Origin: Rhizobiales bacterium UBA1912
GTDB taxonomy: Bacteria > Pseudomonadota > Alphaproteobacteria > Rhizobiales > Devosiaceae
Assembly (NCBI GenBank): GCA_002337455.1
Contig: DDGC01000004.1
Span: 108,822 to 172,821 of the forward strand
Direction: 5' to 3'
Length of the DNA stretch: 64,000 bases
This document shows positions 8,436 through 16,614 of the stretch, piece after piece; position 1 is the stretch's first letter, and every line of letters starts with the position of its first letter. The position numbers and the translations under genes were made by a program. The notes below the pieces were generated by a model. The model made no database searches, had not been told where the DNA came from, and saw nothing but the letters and a program-made list of their open reading frames with translations.

Positions 8436-9082
8436 GGGCGCCATTTCAGAAAATTTGCGATCAGGGCCAGGCCAAGGGACTGGCTCTTTTCGGGGTGGAA
8501 CTGGGTGCCGAAAATATTGTCGCGCCCGACGATCGCCGTGATCGGGCCGCCGTACTCGGCGGTAGCAATCACCTCATCGGGGCTTTCGACCTGCATATGA
8601 TAGGAATGGACGAAATAGGCGTGCAGGCCATTTTCGCCTGTCGCGATGCCGTCGAGCAGCGCGTGGGGATGGGTAACGCTCAGCGTATTCCAGCCCATAT
8701 GCGGCACCTTGAGGTCCGGGTCCGATGGCTCGATTTTTTCGATGGCCCCGGCGATCCAGCCCAGGCCCTTGGTCTCGATCTTTTCGCGCCCGACGCTGGC
8801 CAGTAACTGCATGCCGACGCAGACGCCCAGAAAGGGTGTCGTGCCCGCTATCACCTTTTCGGTCAGCACGTCATGCATACCGGGCACTGCATCAAGGCCC
8901 GCCATGCAATCGGCAAAGGCGCCGACGCCGGGCAGCACGATCCTGTCGGCCCTGCGGACCAGATCGGCATCGGAGGTGACGATCACGTCCGTTCCGGTCC
9001 CCTCAGCGGCGCGGGCAAATGCCTTTTGCGCCGATTTGAGGTTACCGGCGCCATAGTCGATGATGGCGATTGTCTGGCTCAT
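8432..9082 (-). CDS. hisH: Imidazole glycerol phosphate synthase glutaminase subunit
   Basis: Class I glutamine amidotransferase that feeds ammonia to HisF. The 216 residues start MSQTIAIIDYGAGNLKS. They contain the nucleophile elbow GVCVGMQLL (Cys nucleophile; GVCVG in place of the commoner GICLG) and the FHPEKSQ segment with the catalytic His and Glu. The start at 9082 overlaps the stop of the DUF2628 gene upstream (ATGA), and its stop overlaps hisA, so all three are coupled. Confidence 0.97.
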   Translation of the reverse strand: MSQTIAIIDYGAGNLKSAQKAFARAAEGTGTDVIVTSDADLVRRADRIVLPGVGAFADCMAGLDAVPGMHDVLTEKVIAGTTPFLGVCVGMQLLASVGREKIETKGLGWIAGAIEKIEPSDPDLKVPHMGWNTLSVTHPHALLDGIATGENGLHAYFVHSYHMQVESPDEVIATAEYGGPITAIVGRDNIFGTQFHPEKSQSLGLALIANFLKWRP

Positions 9083-9447
9083 GAGCGGAATCCATAGTTT
9101 TTTTCGAGCCACATCCGCTCGGCGGCGATTGTGTTTTCGGCGGCCAGTACGCCGCTCGCAATCCAGTTGCGGCCCTCGAGTGCCCGGCCGGCGATCGACG
9201 ACGCTGCAAAACCCGTCCACAGCGCGAAGATCAGATAGAGCAGCCCGGCAATGTCGTCGCCGATCCGGGGCACGAGCAGAAAAAGGCCACCCGCCACAGC
9301 GATCCAGAGCAGGAGATAAGCGATGGCGCCGCGCGAAATCGCCCAGAGCGGGGCGAACAGGAAAGCGCCCCAACTGAATTTGTCAGCCAGAATTGAAATG
9401 GCGTCAGGGCCGTTTTCCGGCTTGGCGTAAATTGCATAGAGGGTCAT
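9079..9447 (-). CDS. DUF2628 membrane protein
   Basis: 122-residue small membrane protein of the DUF2628 family, unknown function. It opens MTLYAIYAKPENGPDAISIL and has the family pattern DKFSWGAFLFAPLWAISRGA. Two to three transmembrane helices follow (residues about 40-85) and a hydrophilic C-terminus. In Rhizobiales this gene commonly sits between hisB and hisH, as here. Between it and hisB there is a short GGGGC-TTT-GCCCC hairpin at about 9464-9476. Confidence 0.85.
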   Translation of the reverse strand: MTLYAIYAKPENGPDAISILADKFSWGAFLFAPLWAISRGAIAYLLLWIAVAGGLFLLVPRIGDDIAGLLYLIFALWTGFAASSIAGRALEGRNWIASGVLAAENTIAAERMWLEKNYGFRS

Positions 9448-9485
9448 GAGACCGGTCCGTAACGGGGCTTTGCCCCAGCGTAATG

Positions 9486-10073
9486 CTACAACACGCCCTT
9501 GGTCGAGGGCACCTGATCGGCGGCGCGGGGGTCGATTTCGACCGCCTGACGCAACGCGCGCGCCAAAGCCTTGAACAGGCTTTCGGCGACATGGTGGTTG
9601 TTGTCGCCGTAATGGTTTTCGGCGTGCAGGGTGATCCCGGCATTGATCGCGATGGCCTGGAAAAATTCACGCACCAGTTCGGTGTCGAAAGTGCCGATCT
9701 TGGGCGATGTGAACTCGACCCGCCAGACAAGGAAGGCGCGGCCCGACACATCGAGCGCCACGCTCGATTTGGTTCCGTCCATCACGAGGTCGCACGACCC
9801 GTAGCGCATGATGCCCTTCTTGTCGCCCAGTGCCTGCCTGATCGCCTGACCGATGGCAATGCCCACATCCTCGACGGTGTGGTGATCGTCGATGTGCAAA
9901 TCGCCCTTGGCATGAACCGCCATGTCGATCAGCGAGTGACGGGAAAGTTGATCGAGCATGTGATCGAAGAAGCCGACCCCGGTTTCGATCTGCCGCACGC
10001 CATTGCCGTCGAGATCGACAGCGACGGCGATCTCGGTTTCATTGGTCTTGCGATCGAGCTTTGCCTTGCGCAT
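9486..10073 (-). CDS. hisB: Imidazoleglycerol-phosphate dehydratase
   Basis: Mn-dependent sixth step of histidine synthesis. The 195 residues carry the metal-ligand motifs FFDHMLDQLSRH, DDHHTVED and DNNHHVAES. This is the monofunctional dehydratase, without the phosphatase domain of enterobacterial HisB. I chose the ATG at 10073 because AAGGG lies nine bases upstream; an in-frame ATG at 10082 would put that sequence directly against the start. It is the first gene of the hisB-DUF2628-hisH-hisA-hisF-hisE-coaA run and is divergent from hslV. Confidence 0.96.
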   Translation of the reverse strand: MRKAKLDRKTNETEIAVAVDLDGNGVRQIETGVGFFDHMLDQLSRHSLIDMAVHAKGDLHIDDHHTVEDVGIAIGQAIRQALGDKKGIMRYGSCDLVMDGTKSSVALDVSGRAFLVWRVEFTSPKIGTFDTELVREFFQAIAINAGITLHAENHYGDNNHHVAESLFKALARALRQAVEIDPRAADQVPSTKGVL

Positions 10074-10224
10074 TGGGTTCATCCCTTGGAAACTCGGGCC
10101 TTGCATTAACAGCTTGCGGGGCGGCGGGAAAGCCCGGGCTTTGCCCCCTCGCATTGCATTTAGCCCAGCCAATCCTAAATAAAGGCCAACACGCGTTTTA
10201 ATGTGAAAGGCATTTGAGTTTCAA

Positions 10225-10752
10225 ATGACGACAATCGTTTCAGTACGCAAGGGTAATCAGGTCGTGGTGGCAGGGGACGGGCAGGTGTCGCTCGGCCAGA
10301 CCGTCATGAAACATTCCGCCAGAAAGGTCCGCCGGTTGGCCGGAGGTTCGGTGATTGCCGGATTTGCCGGCGCGACCGCCGACGCTTTCACGCTTTCCGA
10401 GCGGCTTGAAGCCAAGCTCGAACAATATCCCGGCCAGTTGATGCGCGCCTGCGTGGAGCTGGCCAAGGACTGGCGCACCGACCGTTACCTGCGCCGGCTC
10501 GAAGCCATGATGATCGTTGTCGACAAATCAGATTCGCTGATCCTGACGGGGACCGGCGACGTTCTGTCTCCCGAGGACGGGATCGCGGCAATCGGTTCGG
10601 GCGGGAATTACGCCCTTGCGGCGGCCCGTGCTCTGACCGACAGCGAAAAAAGCGCCGAAGAGATCGCCCGCAGATCGATGGCGATCGCCGCCGACATCTG
10701 TGTTTACACAAACGCCGACGTCACCGTCGAAACGCTTGAGCTCGACAGTTGA
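10225..10752 (+). CDS. hslV: ATP-dependent protease proteolytic subunit HslV (ClpQ)
   Basis: Threonine peptidase of the HslVU proteasome-like complex. The nucleophile is Thr2: the start Met is followed directly by TTIVSVRKGNQVVVAGDGQVSLG, so no propeptide beyond Met is needed, unlike many family members that have several leader residues. Gly-rich AAIGSGGNYALAAARAL lies near the C-terminus. 175 residues, normal length. The stop overlaps the TTG start of the acetyltransferase gene, and hslU follows, a layout common in Rhizobiales. Confidence 0.96.
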   Translation: MTTIVSVRKGNQVVVAGDGQVSLGQTVMKHSARKVRRLAGGSVIAGFAGATADAFTLSERLEAKLEQYPGQLMRACVELAKDWRTDRYLRRLEAMMIVVDKSDSLILTGTGDVLSPEDGIAAIGSGGNYALAAARALTDSEKSAEEIARRSMAIAADICVYTNADVTVETLELDS

Positions 10753-11258
10753 GCCTTTCGATCCGCCAGATTGGACCTGATGAGGCCCAAGCCTATCGGA
10801 CCATAAGGCTGATCGCACTAGACGGCGACCCGGCATCGTTTGCCTCGGACGCCCAGACCGAGAGGGCCCGCCCGCTCGACTGGTACGCGCAGGGCACAAG
10901 GGATGCGGCGATTTTCGTGGCGTTCGTCGATGATCAGCCGGTCGGCATGGCGGGCCTGTTCGTTTCCGACCGGCCAAAGACCAGCCATATCGGCACGATT
11001 TTCGGCGTTTATGTTCGCCCTGAAAACCGGCGCAACGGGATGGCGGCCGATCTGATGGATGCCGTCATTGCGCATGCCAGAACTATGGTTCGGCAGGTCC
11101 ATCTCGGCGTCGCGGCCGACAATTGTGCCGCTCTCAACCTCTACCATCGGCTCGGTTTCCAGACCTATGGCACCGAGCCGCGCGCCCTCAATGTCGATGG
11201 GCGCTTCATCGACGAGCACCTCATGGTGCGGTTTCTGGACAAAGAAGACAGACAATGA
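10749..11258 (+). CDS. GNAT family N-acetyltransferase
   Basis: Predicted acetyl-CoA-dependent acetyltransferase with unknown acceptor. The 169 residues contain the GNAT core: a beta-bulge strand followed by VRPENRRNGMAADLMDAVIAHA (motif A, R/Q-x-x-G-x-A/G type) and LGVAADNCAALNLYHRLGF (motif B). It starts at TTG 10749 overlapping the hslV stop, and its own TGA overlaps the hslU ATG. It is therefore translated from the hslV-hslU message, suggesting a role tied to this protease, though none is known. Confidence 0.85.
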   Translation: MSLSIRQIGPDEAQAYRTIRLIALDGDPASFASDAQTERARPLDWYAQGTRDAAIFVAFVDDQPVGMAGLFVSDRPKTSHIGTIFGVYVRPENRRNGMAADLMDAVIAHARTMVRQVHLGVAADNCAALNLYHRLGFQTYGTEPRALNVDGRFIDEHLMVRFLDKEDRQ

Positions 11259-12565
11259 CCGATAGAAGTTTTTCTCCCCGCGAGATCGTTTCCGAGCTCG
11301 ACCGCTATATCGTCGGGCAGTCGGATGCCAAGCGTGCAGTGGCCATCGCCCTGCGCAATCGCTGGCGCCGCCAGCAGCTGCCCGAAGATATCCGCCGCGA
11401 GGTTTCGCCCAAAAACATCCTGATGATCGGGCCGACCGGCGTGGGCAAGACCGAAATTTCACGCCGCCTCGCCCGGCTGGCCCAGGCGCCTTTCGTCAAG
11501 GTGGAGGCCACCAAGTTCACCGAAGTCGGCTATGTCGGCCGCGACGTCGAGCAGATGATCCGCGATCTTGTCGAAGCGGGCATTGTGATCCTGAAAGACC
11601 GCAAGCGCGCCGAGGTCAAGGCCAAGGCCCATCTCAATGCCGAAGAGCGGGTGATCGACGCCTTGGTCGGCCAGTCGGCGACCCCTTCGACACGGGACGC
11701 GTTCAGAAAAAAACTGCGCGACAACGAGCTCGACGACAAGGAAATCGAGATCGAGGTGCCCGCAACTTCGGGCATGCCGATGTTCGACATCCCCGGCATG
11801 CCCGGTGCGGGCGCCGGGATGATCAATCTTTCCGACATGTTCGGCAAGGCGTTCGGCGGCAAGACGCAGAAGCGCAGCGTCAAGGTCAAGGACAGCTACG
11901 AGATCCTCATCAACCAGGAGGCCGACAAGCTGCTCGATCAGGACAAGATCAACGTCGAAGCGATCGAACTCGTAGAAAATCATGGCATCGTCTTTATCGA
12001 CGAGATCGACAAGGTGGCCGCCAAGGAAGGCGGGGTGACCGGCGGTCCGTCCCGCGAAGGCGTGCAACGCGACCTGCTGCCGCTCATCGAGGGCACGACG
12101 GTTTCCACCAAATACGGTCCGGTCAACACCGACCATATCCTGTTCATCGCCTCGGGCGCCTTCCACGTCTCAAAGCCAAGCGATCTTCTGCCCGAGCTTC
12201 AGGGCCGCTTGCCCATCCGGGTCGAATTGCGGGCCCTGACACGCGAGGATTTCATCAAGATCCTCTCGGACACCGAATATTCGCTGATCCGGCAATATGT
12301 AGCGCTGATGGGCACCGAAGGGGTGACGCTCGAATTTACCCCCGACGCCATCGAGGAAGTGGCCAATGTGGCGGTTTCGGTCAATTCAAGCGTTGAAAAC
12401 ATCGGCGCGCGGCGCCTGCAGACGGTGCTTGAAAAGCTTGTCGAGGACATCTCGTTCGAAGCCCCCGACAAGGCCGGAACCACGCTGACCATCGATGGCG
12501 AGCGGGTGCGTGACACCGTCGGCAAGATGGCCGGCGATACCGATTTGAGCCGGTATATTCTCTAG
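11255..12565 (+). CDS. hslU: HslU ATPase subunit of the HslUV protease
   Basis: AAA+ unfoldase that feeds substrates to HslV. The 436 residues begin MTDRSFSPREIVSELDRYIVGQ and have Walker A GPTGVGKTEI (about 60-69) and Walker B GIVFIDEIDK. The I-domain between them is short, and the C-terminus ends in SRYIL, the tail that docks into HslV. The frame is open upstream, but the ATG at 11255 gives the family N-terminus and an ATGA overlap with the acetyltransferase gene. Confidence 0.97.
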   Translation: MTDRSFSPREIVSELDRYIVGQSDAKRAVAIALRNRWRRQQLPEDIRREVSPKNILMIGPTGVGKTEISRRLARLAQAPFVKVEATKFTEVGYVGRDVEQMIRDLVEAGIVILKDRKRAEVKAKAHLNAEERVIDALVGQSATPSTRDAFRKKLRDNELDDKEIEIEVPATSGMPMFDIPGMPGAGAGMINLSDMFGKAFGGKTQKRSVKVKDSYEILINQEADKLLDQDKINVEAIELVENHGIVFIDEIDKVAAKEGGVTGGPSREGVQRDLLPLIEGTTVSTKYGPVNTDHILFIASGAFHVSKPSDLLPELQGRLPIRVELRALTREDFIKILSDTEYSLIRQYVALMGTEGVTLEFTPDAIEEVANVAVSVNSSVENIGARRLQTVLEKLVEDISFEAPDKAGTTLTIDGERVRDTVGKMAGDTDLSRYIL

Positions 12566-13020
12566 CTCCCGCCAAAGAACGCTATGGCACGACCGGCAAA
12601 CACGGCCAGAATCCAGAATAGGATCGAGGCTGCCGCCGAAAGTCGCGTCATCGCGCGCTCTGCCACAAGGTGACGGCGGCCCAGCACGAAGAACCCTGCA
12701 TTGGCCAGGGCAAGGCCGATCAGGCCTAGCTTGGTGAGAAACACCGGGTTGCCCACATATTGGGATGGCTGGACCGAAAACAGCAGGGCGCCCGTTGTCA
12801 CCGCGACGGCGAGCGCCCCAATGGCGAGAGGACGCAACACGGCAATTGCCGCCCCGAGCGGTATTTGGCGTCCGCCTCCGAGCACGCGGATATCCATGAG
12901 AATGGTGCTGGTCACCAGCACCCCAAGCGAAAGGATATGGAGCGCGTTGACGATCGGATAGGCGAAGATATCGCGCCGCAGATAGTTGGCCAGCGCGAGA
13001 TTTTCGATCGTCTCGAGCAT
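12562..13020 (-). CDS. DUF6644-type membrane protein
   Basis: 152-residue protein with four predicted transmembrane helices (starting about residues 23, 60, 95 and 128 counted from the ATG at 13020). Its N-terminus, NLALANYLRRDIFAYPIVNALHILSLG, is typical of DUF6644-like proteins. Function unknown. The gene follows the DUF6152 gene by 7 bases, a pairing often seen, so the two probably act together at the cell envelope. The frame is open further upstream (to 13089), but that part overlaps the DUF6152 gene. It is convergent with hslU, overlapping its stop by 4 bases. Confidence 0.7.
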   Translation of the reverse strand: MLETIENLALANYLRRDIFAYPIVNALHILSLGVLVTSTILMDIRVLGGGRQIPLGAAIAVLRPLAIGALAVAVTTGALLFSVQPSQYVGNPVFLTKLGLIGLALANAGFFVLGRRHLVAERAMTRLSAAASILFWILAVFAGRAIAFFGGS

Positions 13021-13027
13021 CTCTTGC

Positions 13028-13420
13028 TTACTGGTCGAGCTCGGCTGCAAATTCGGGATAGACGTCATATGTCGCGTCCCCGACCACAAGCCGAACGGCT
13101 TTCATTCGGTAGTCGGCCTCGTCAATGGCCCGATGGCCATGCGCGACAACGCTGTCGCCGATCGCCACCACCGTCTCGTCGAACCCTGACGCCAATGTCC
13201 GTTGGACGGGCGCCAGCTCGACCGTCCAGTCGGTTTCGCCATCGTTGAGGGTCAGGGTGGGGTGGGGCTGGCCGATGTAGAGGTCGGTCAATGTCCCTTC
13301 GAGTTCGAACCAGTCTTCACTTGCCCAGCTCCAGCCATGATGGGCGAGAGCGGGAAGGGCAACGCAGACCGACAGAGCCGTGCCAAGGGCGAAAAGCGTG
13401 CGGCGTGGAAAAATCGACAT
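13028..13420 (-). CDS. DUF6152 periplasmic protein
   Basis: 130-residue secreted protein. Residues 1-26 are a clear Sec signal peptide (MSIFPRRTLFALGTALSVC then VALPALA before the cleavage point). The mature part begins HHGWSWASEDWFELEG, the histidine-rich opening typical of DUF6152, and continues with a small beta-rich domain ending DVYPEFAAELDQ. The two histidines after cleavage could bind metal, which is inference. The start at 13420 is chosen because it opens the signal peptide; an upstream in-frame start at 13471 would add 17 unlikely residues. Confidence 0.7.
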   Translation of the reverse strand: MSIFPRRTLFALGTALSVCVALPALAHHGWSWASEDWFELEGTLTDLYIGQPHPTLTLNDGETDWTVELAPVQRTLASGFDETVVAIGDSVVAHGHRAIDEADYRMKAVRLVVGDATYDVYPEFAAELDQ

Positions 13421-13504
13421 GGCAAAACATCCCGTTTCAACGCTAGAGCATTTCAAATCCTGCAGCGACAATGTGGCACAGGCAAGGACGCACCGCGCGA
13501 GCGC

Positions 13505-13876
13505 TCAGGGCTTGCTCCGGACGGCCCGCCGCATGATCTCGTCACGGACAGCCTTGCAGTCGTCGGGCGAGAGTTTGCCGATCTCGCGGCCCAGAACATT
13601 TGTCAATTCGGTCGCTTCGGGTGCCATGCCTGCGGTGTCGATCGCCATCTTGGGGTCTGAAATCTCGGCCAGGCGCTGGATTTCCTCGGCTTCGTCCCAG
13701 ATCACGTTGAAATAGGCGATGATGCGCTGCACCATGAACCAGGTGGGCTTGCCGCGCTTGCCGTGTTCGAGCGCCGAGAGATAGGCGCTCGAGACATTGA
13801 GGGCTTTCGCCATGTCCTTGAGCGCGATACCGCGTTCGGCGCGCAATTTCCGCAATTTTGCGCCCAGCGGGGTCAT
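13505..13876 (-). CDS. XRE family transcriptional regulator
   Basis: 123-residue DNA-binding protein with one N-terminal helix-turn-helix (residues 3-60: LGAKLRKLRAERGIALKDMA, then NVSSAYLSALEHGKRGKP). The C-terminal helical tail has no recognisable effector domain. It is coupled to the Smr gene by an ATGA overlap at 13873-13876. In related Rhizobiales the same Smr-XRE pair precedes gyrB. Target genes are unknown. Confidence 0.85.
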   Translation of the reverse strand: MTPLGAKLRKLRAERGIALKDMAKALNVSSAYLSALEHGKRGKPTWFMVQRIIAYFNVIWDEAEEIQRLAEISDPKMAIDTAGMAPEATELTNVLGREIGKLSPDDCKAVRDEIMRRAVRSKP

Positions 13877-14484
13877 TTTTCCCTCTTGCGTTTGAGCCGC
13901 ACATAAAGCGCGCCGCCGCCGCCATGGCTCTGGTGGGCGGGATCGATACCGGCAACCATGGGGGCAAGCTCCTTGGCGTTGAGCCAGACCGGCACCATGG
14001 AGCGCAGCACGCCTTTTTGCTCGAGCTGCAGGTAGCCGGTCTTTTTGATGCCCTTGCCGGTAATGACCAGCACCGTCCTGTCGCCACGCGCGACGCGGGC
14101 GGGAATGAAGCGCTCAAGTGCTGCGCGGGCCTGTTCCTGGGTCATTCCGTGCAGATCGAGGGTTGCATCGATGGGTTCATGGCCGCGCGACAGGCGCCGC
14201 TTGAGATTGGGCTCTATGGATTTTTCCGACGCCGGGATTTTCGAGGCGGCGATCATCGGCTGGGCCGAGGGCAGGGGTGGACGCGCAAAGCGGGGCGATG
14301 TGTCGCGGGGCTTTCCTGCGTCAGGCTCCTCGGCGGCCTTTTCGAGCGCTTCGAGCAGAGCCTTGGGATCGGTGCTCTTGCGCCTCAAGAGAGGGTCGAC
14401 AGTGCTGCCCACTGCATTCCAAAGATGCCAGTCGCGCACCGGCCCGGACTTTTTGGGGCGTGGTCCGGGCGGTTTGCGCGCCAT
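13873..14484 (-). CDS. Smr/MutS2-type endonuclease domain protein
   Basis: 203-residue protein with a basic, proline-rich N-terminus (MARKPPGPRPKKSG) and a C-terminal Smr domain. The domain carries LDLHGMTQEQARAALERFI (the LDLHG motif) and ITGKGIKKTG, then GGGGALYVRLKRKREK. Stand-alone Smr proteins have nicking-nuclease activity in some bacteria and act on mRNA or DNA; the substrate here is unknown. It lies 24 bases downstream of the TIM44-like gene, and the usual MltA gene of this cluster is not between them. Confidence 0.88.
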   Translation of the reverse strand: MARKPPGPRPKKSGPVRDWHLWNAVGSTVDPLLRRKSTDPKALLEALEKAAEEPDAGKPRDTSPRFARPPLPSAQPMIAASKIPASEKSIEPNLKRRLSRGHEPIDATLDLHGMTQEQARAALERFIPARVARGDRTVLVITGKGIKKTGYLQLEQKGVLRSMVPVWLNAKELAPMVAGIDPAHQSHGGGGALYVRLKRKREK

Positions 14485-14508
14485 GGCAGATCGACCTTCA
14501 AGCAGCGT

Positions 14509-15225
14509 CTATTCGAGGTCGTTGGTCGCGACGAGCTTCCAGTTGGGGTCGCGTGATCGCGTGTTGCGCATGAAGGTCCACTCATCGGCGATCGCCACGA
14601 CCTGACCGGGCGTGCCCTCGACGATCTCGCCCTCGCGATCCTTGGTGATCGAAACCACTTCGGCATCGATGCGCATCGTCACGACCGCGTTGCGCTTGTC
14701 GAGTTCGGCTTCGATAAATTCGATATTGGACAGGCCAACAAAGGTGAAATCCACCGTATGGCCCGCCGCTTCGCGCTCGGAGATCGCCGCATCGAAGCTG
14801 TCGTACACATCCTTGTCGAGCAGCATTTTCAGTGTCTTGCGGTCGCCCGAGGCATAGGCCGAGACAATCATTTCGTAGGCTGACTTAGCGCCTTCAAGAA
14901 ACTGTTTGGGCGAAAAGGCAGGGTCGGCGGCCACTATGGCGCGCAGGCCGCTTTCGATTTCGGGCTTCCCGCCGCCAAGTTTTTCGATCTCGGCTTCAAT
15001 CTTGCGCTGCTGGCGCTCGGCTTCCTCGGTATCCTGAGGATTGCGCCGCGGCATCGGAACGACGGTATCGTCATTGTCCGATTTGGTGCGCGAGATCGAT
15101 TCATGGCGCGCCGAGGGCGGACGCTCGTTGCCGGTGCGTGTGCCCAGGACCGAGCGGAGACGCAGGAGCACCACGATGGCCACCACGATGACGATAAGGG
15201 TGGGAAAGTCGAGAAATTCGCCCAT
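14509..15225 (-). CDS. TIM44-like/TimA-type inner-membrane protein
   Basis: 238-residue protein of the TIM44/Tim44-like domain family, anchored by an N-terminal transmembrane helix (FPTLIVIVVAIVVLLRLRSVLG). A charged linker (about 35-80, PMPRRNPQDTEEAERQQRKI) is followed by a Tim44 domain with FLEGAKSAYEMIVSAYASGDRKTLKMLL. In alphaproteobacteria the bacterial Tim44 homologue is thought to act in membrane protein quality or export, which is inference. The start at 15225 gives the membrane anchor at the very N-terminus. It is divergent from fxsA and close to secB, so it sits in a protein-export cluster. Confidence 0.85.
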   Translation of the reverse strand: MGEFLDFPTLIVIVVAIVVLLRLRSVLGTRTGNERPPSARHESISRTKSDNDDTVVPMPRRNPQDTEEAERQQRKIEAEIEKLGGGKPEIESGLRAIVAADPAFSPKQFLEGAKSAYEMIVSAYASGDRKTLKMLLDKDVYDSFDAAISEREAAGHTVDFTFVGLSNIEFIEAELDKRNAVVTMRIDAEVVSITKDREGEIVEGTPGQVVAIADEWTFMRNTRSRDPNWKLVATNDLE

Positions 15226-15451
15226 GAGTGAAATTCTGGCTCCAAAATGAAAGGTTCTGTCTACCGCCCGACCGTTACAGCTACTGGCCGGTCGACGATC
15301 TGGGGCGGTTCGCAATCTGGTTGTAGTGACCTATATATATGCAAACGTGCTGTGCAAACCAGTTTGCAGTGGCATTATTGTGATCGAGGGGTTTGACCGG
15401 CATGTCCTTTCATGCCGGCGGGCCCTCTCAAACGAGCAGGAGATCGCCCGC

Positions 15452-15880
15452 GTGGGACGTTTCATTCTTCTTGGATTTTTATTGCTGCCGTTTCTCGAGA
15501 TCGCCGGGTTCATCTGGCTCGGGGGACAGATCGGCATCCTTTCGACCCTGGCCGCCATTATCCTGACGGCTGTAGCCGGTGTCTTCATCGTCCGCTGGCA
15601 AGGGCTGGGCATGGTGCTCGATAGCCGGGCGATGATGGCGCGGGGCGAGATGCCTCAGCGCCAGTTCGCCGAGATGATGATGATTGCGGCGGCGGGGCTG
15701 TTTCTCTTGATCCCGGGGTTCATCACCGACGCCATCGGGTTTGCGCTGCTCATTCCGCCCGTCCGGCATTGGCTTTATGGCCAGATGAGCCGCAACATGG
15801 TGGTCGTCACCACCTATCGGCCCTCGCAGCCCGGGCCGGCCTATAAATCCATCGATCTCGACAACGACGATTACCGCTAG
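15452..15880 (+). CDS. fxsA: FxsA family membrane protein
   Basis: 142-residue inner-membrane protein related to E. coli FxsA, whose overexpression blocks F exclusion of phage T7; normal role unknown. It has three to four hydrophobic stretches (ILLGFLLLPFLEIAGFIWLG, ILSTLAAIILTAVAGVFIV, GLFLLIPGFITDAIGFALL) and the signature LLIPGFITDAIG. I start it at the GTG at 15452 because AGGAG lies nine bases upstream and the product then begins with the family sequence VGRFIL. The frame is open to 15326. Confidence 0.88.
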   Translation: MGRFILLGFLLLPFLEIAGFIWLGGQIGILSTLAAIILTAVAGVFIVRWQGLGMVLDSRAMMARGEMPQRQFAEMMMIAAAGLFLLIPGFITDAIGFALLIPPVRHWLYGQMSRNMVVVTTYRPSQPGPAYKSIDLDNDDYR

Positions 15881-16002
15881 CCGATTCTGCCGCCGCGTCC
15901 GCCAAACCTTGTGAGCGGAACGCAAAAGTGGTAGCCAGACGCACGAAATTTGCGGTCCTTGCGGGCCGCTCTGGCGAACCAGAGATAGGGACATATTGGC
16001 CA

Positions 16003-16533
16003 ATGGCTGACGACAACACAAACAACGAAGCGACCGAGGCCGGAGCAGAGGGTACGGCGCCCGCCTTTGGCATCGTGGGACAGTATGTGCGCGATCTGAG
16101 CTTTGAAAACCCCAATGCACCGGCCTCGCTGGTGCCCGGACAGGTCAATCCCGGCTCGAACGTCAACATCAACGTCCAGGTCAAAAAGCAGGCCGATGAC
16201 GTCTACGCCGTCGAAATCGGCCTCAACGTCAAGACCGAGCGCGAAAGCACCGTGCTTTATGCTGTCGAGCTGGTCTATGGCGGTCTTTTCCGCACCCGCA
16301 ACATTCCGGAAAACCAGCTCGGCGCTCTCTTGATGGTCGAAGCGCCGCGCCTGATCTTCCCCTTTGCCCGCCAGGTGCTGGCATCGACGATCCAGGCCGG
16401 CGGCTTTCCGCCGCTGCTGCTCGAGCCCGTCGACTTTCTCGCACTCTATCGCCGCAACCTTGCGGCGGCGGCCGAAAAGAACAAGACCGAAGGCACCGCA
16501 GAGGCCACAGAGGTCAAGCCGACCGTCAATTGA
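16003..16533 (+). CDS. secB: Protein-export chaperone SecB
   Basis: Cytosolic tetrameric chaperone that keeps preproteins unfolded and hands them to SecA. The 176 residues have the SecB core: an N-terminal FGIVGQYVRDLSFENPNAP, central TVLYAVELVYGGLFRTRNI and FPFARQVLASTIQAGGFPPLLLEPVDF. An acidic N-terminal tail (ADDNTNNEATEAGAEG) and a C-terminal extension are usual in alphaproteobacteria. A rho-independent terminator follows at 16554-16581. Confidence 0.97.
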   Translation: MADDNTNNEATEAGAEGTAPAFGIVGQYVRDLSFENPNAPASLVPGQVNPGSNVNINVQVKKQADDVYAVEIGLNVKTERESTVLYAVELVYGGLFRTRNIPENQLGALLMVEAPRLIFPFARQVLASTIQAGGFPPLLLEPVDFLALYRRNLAAAAEKNKTEGTAEATEVKPTVN

Positions 16534-16553
16534 CCGTCTGGTACCCATAAAAG

Positions 16554-16581
16554 AAAAGCCCCGGTTCGCCGGGGCTTTTTT
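16554..16581 (+). terminator. Rho-independent terminator after secB
   Basis: Perfect 11-bp stem AAAAGCCCCGG / CCGGGGCTTTT with a TTCG tetraloop and a run of six T at 16576-16581. The near-symmetric A and T tracts could also stop transcription coming from the enoyl-CoA hydratase gene on the other strand, which ends 34 bases further right. Confidence 0.93.
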
Positions 16582-16614
16582 ATTGGGCTGTCCGATTTGG
16601 GATGAGGCGCGCGA

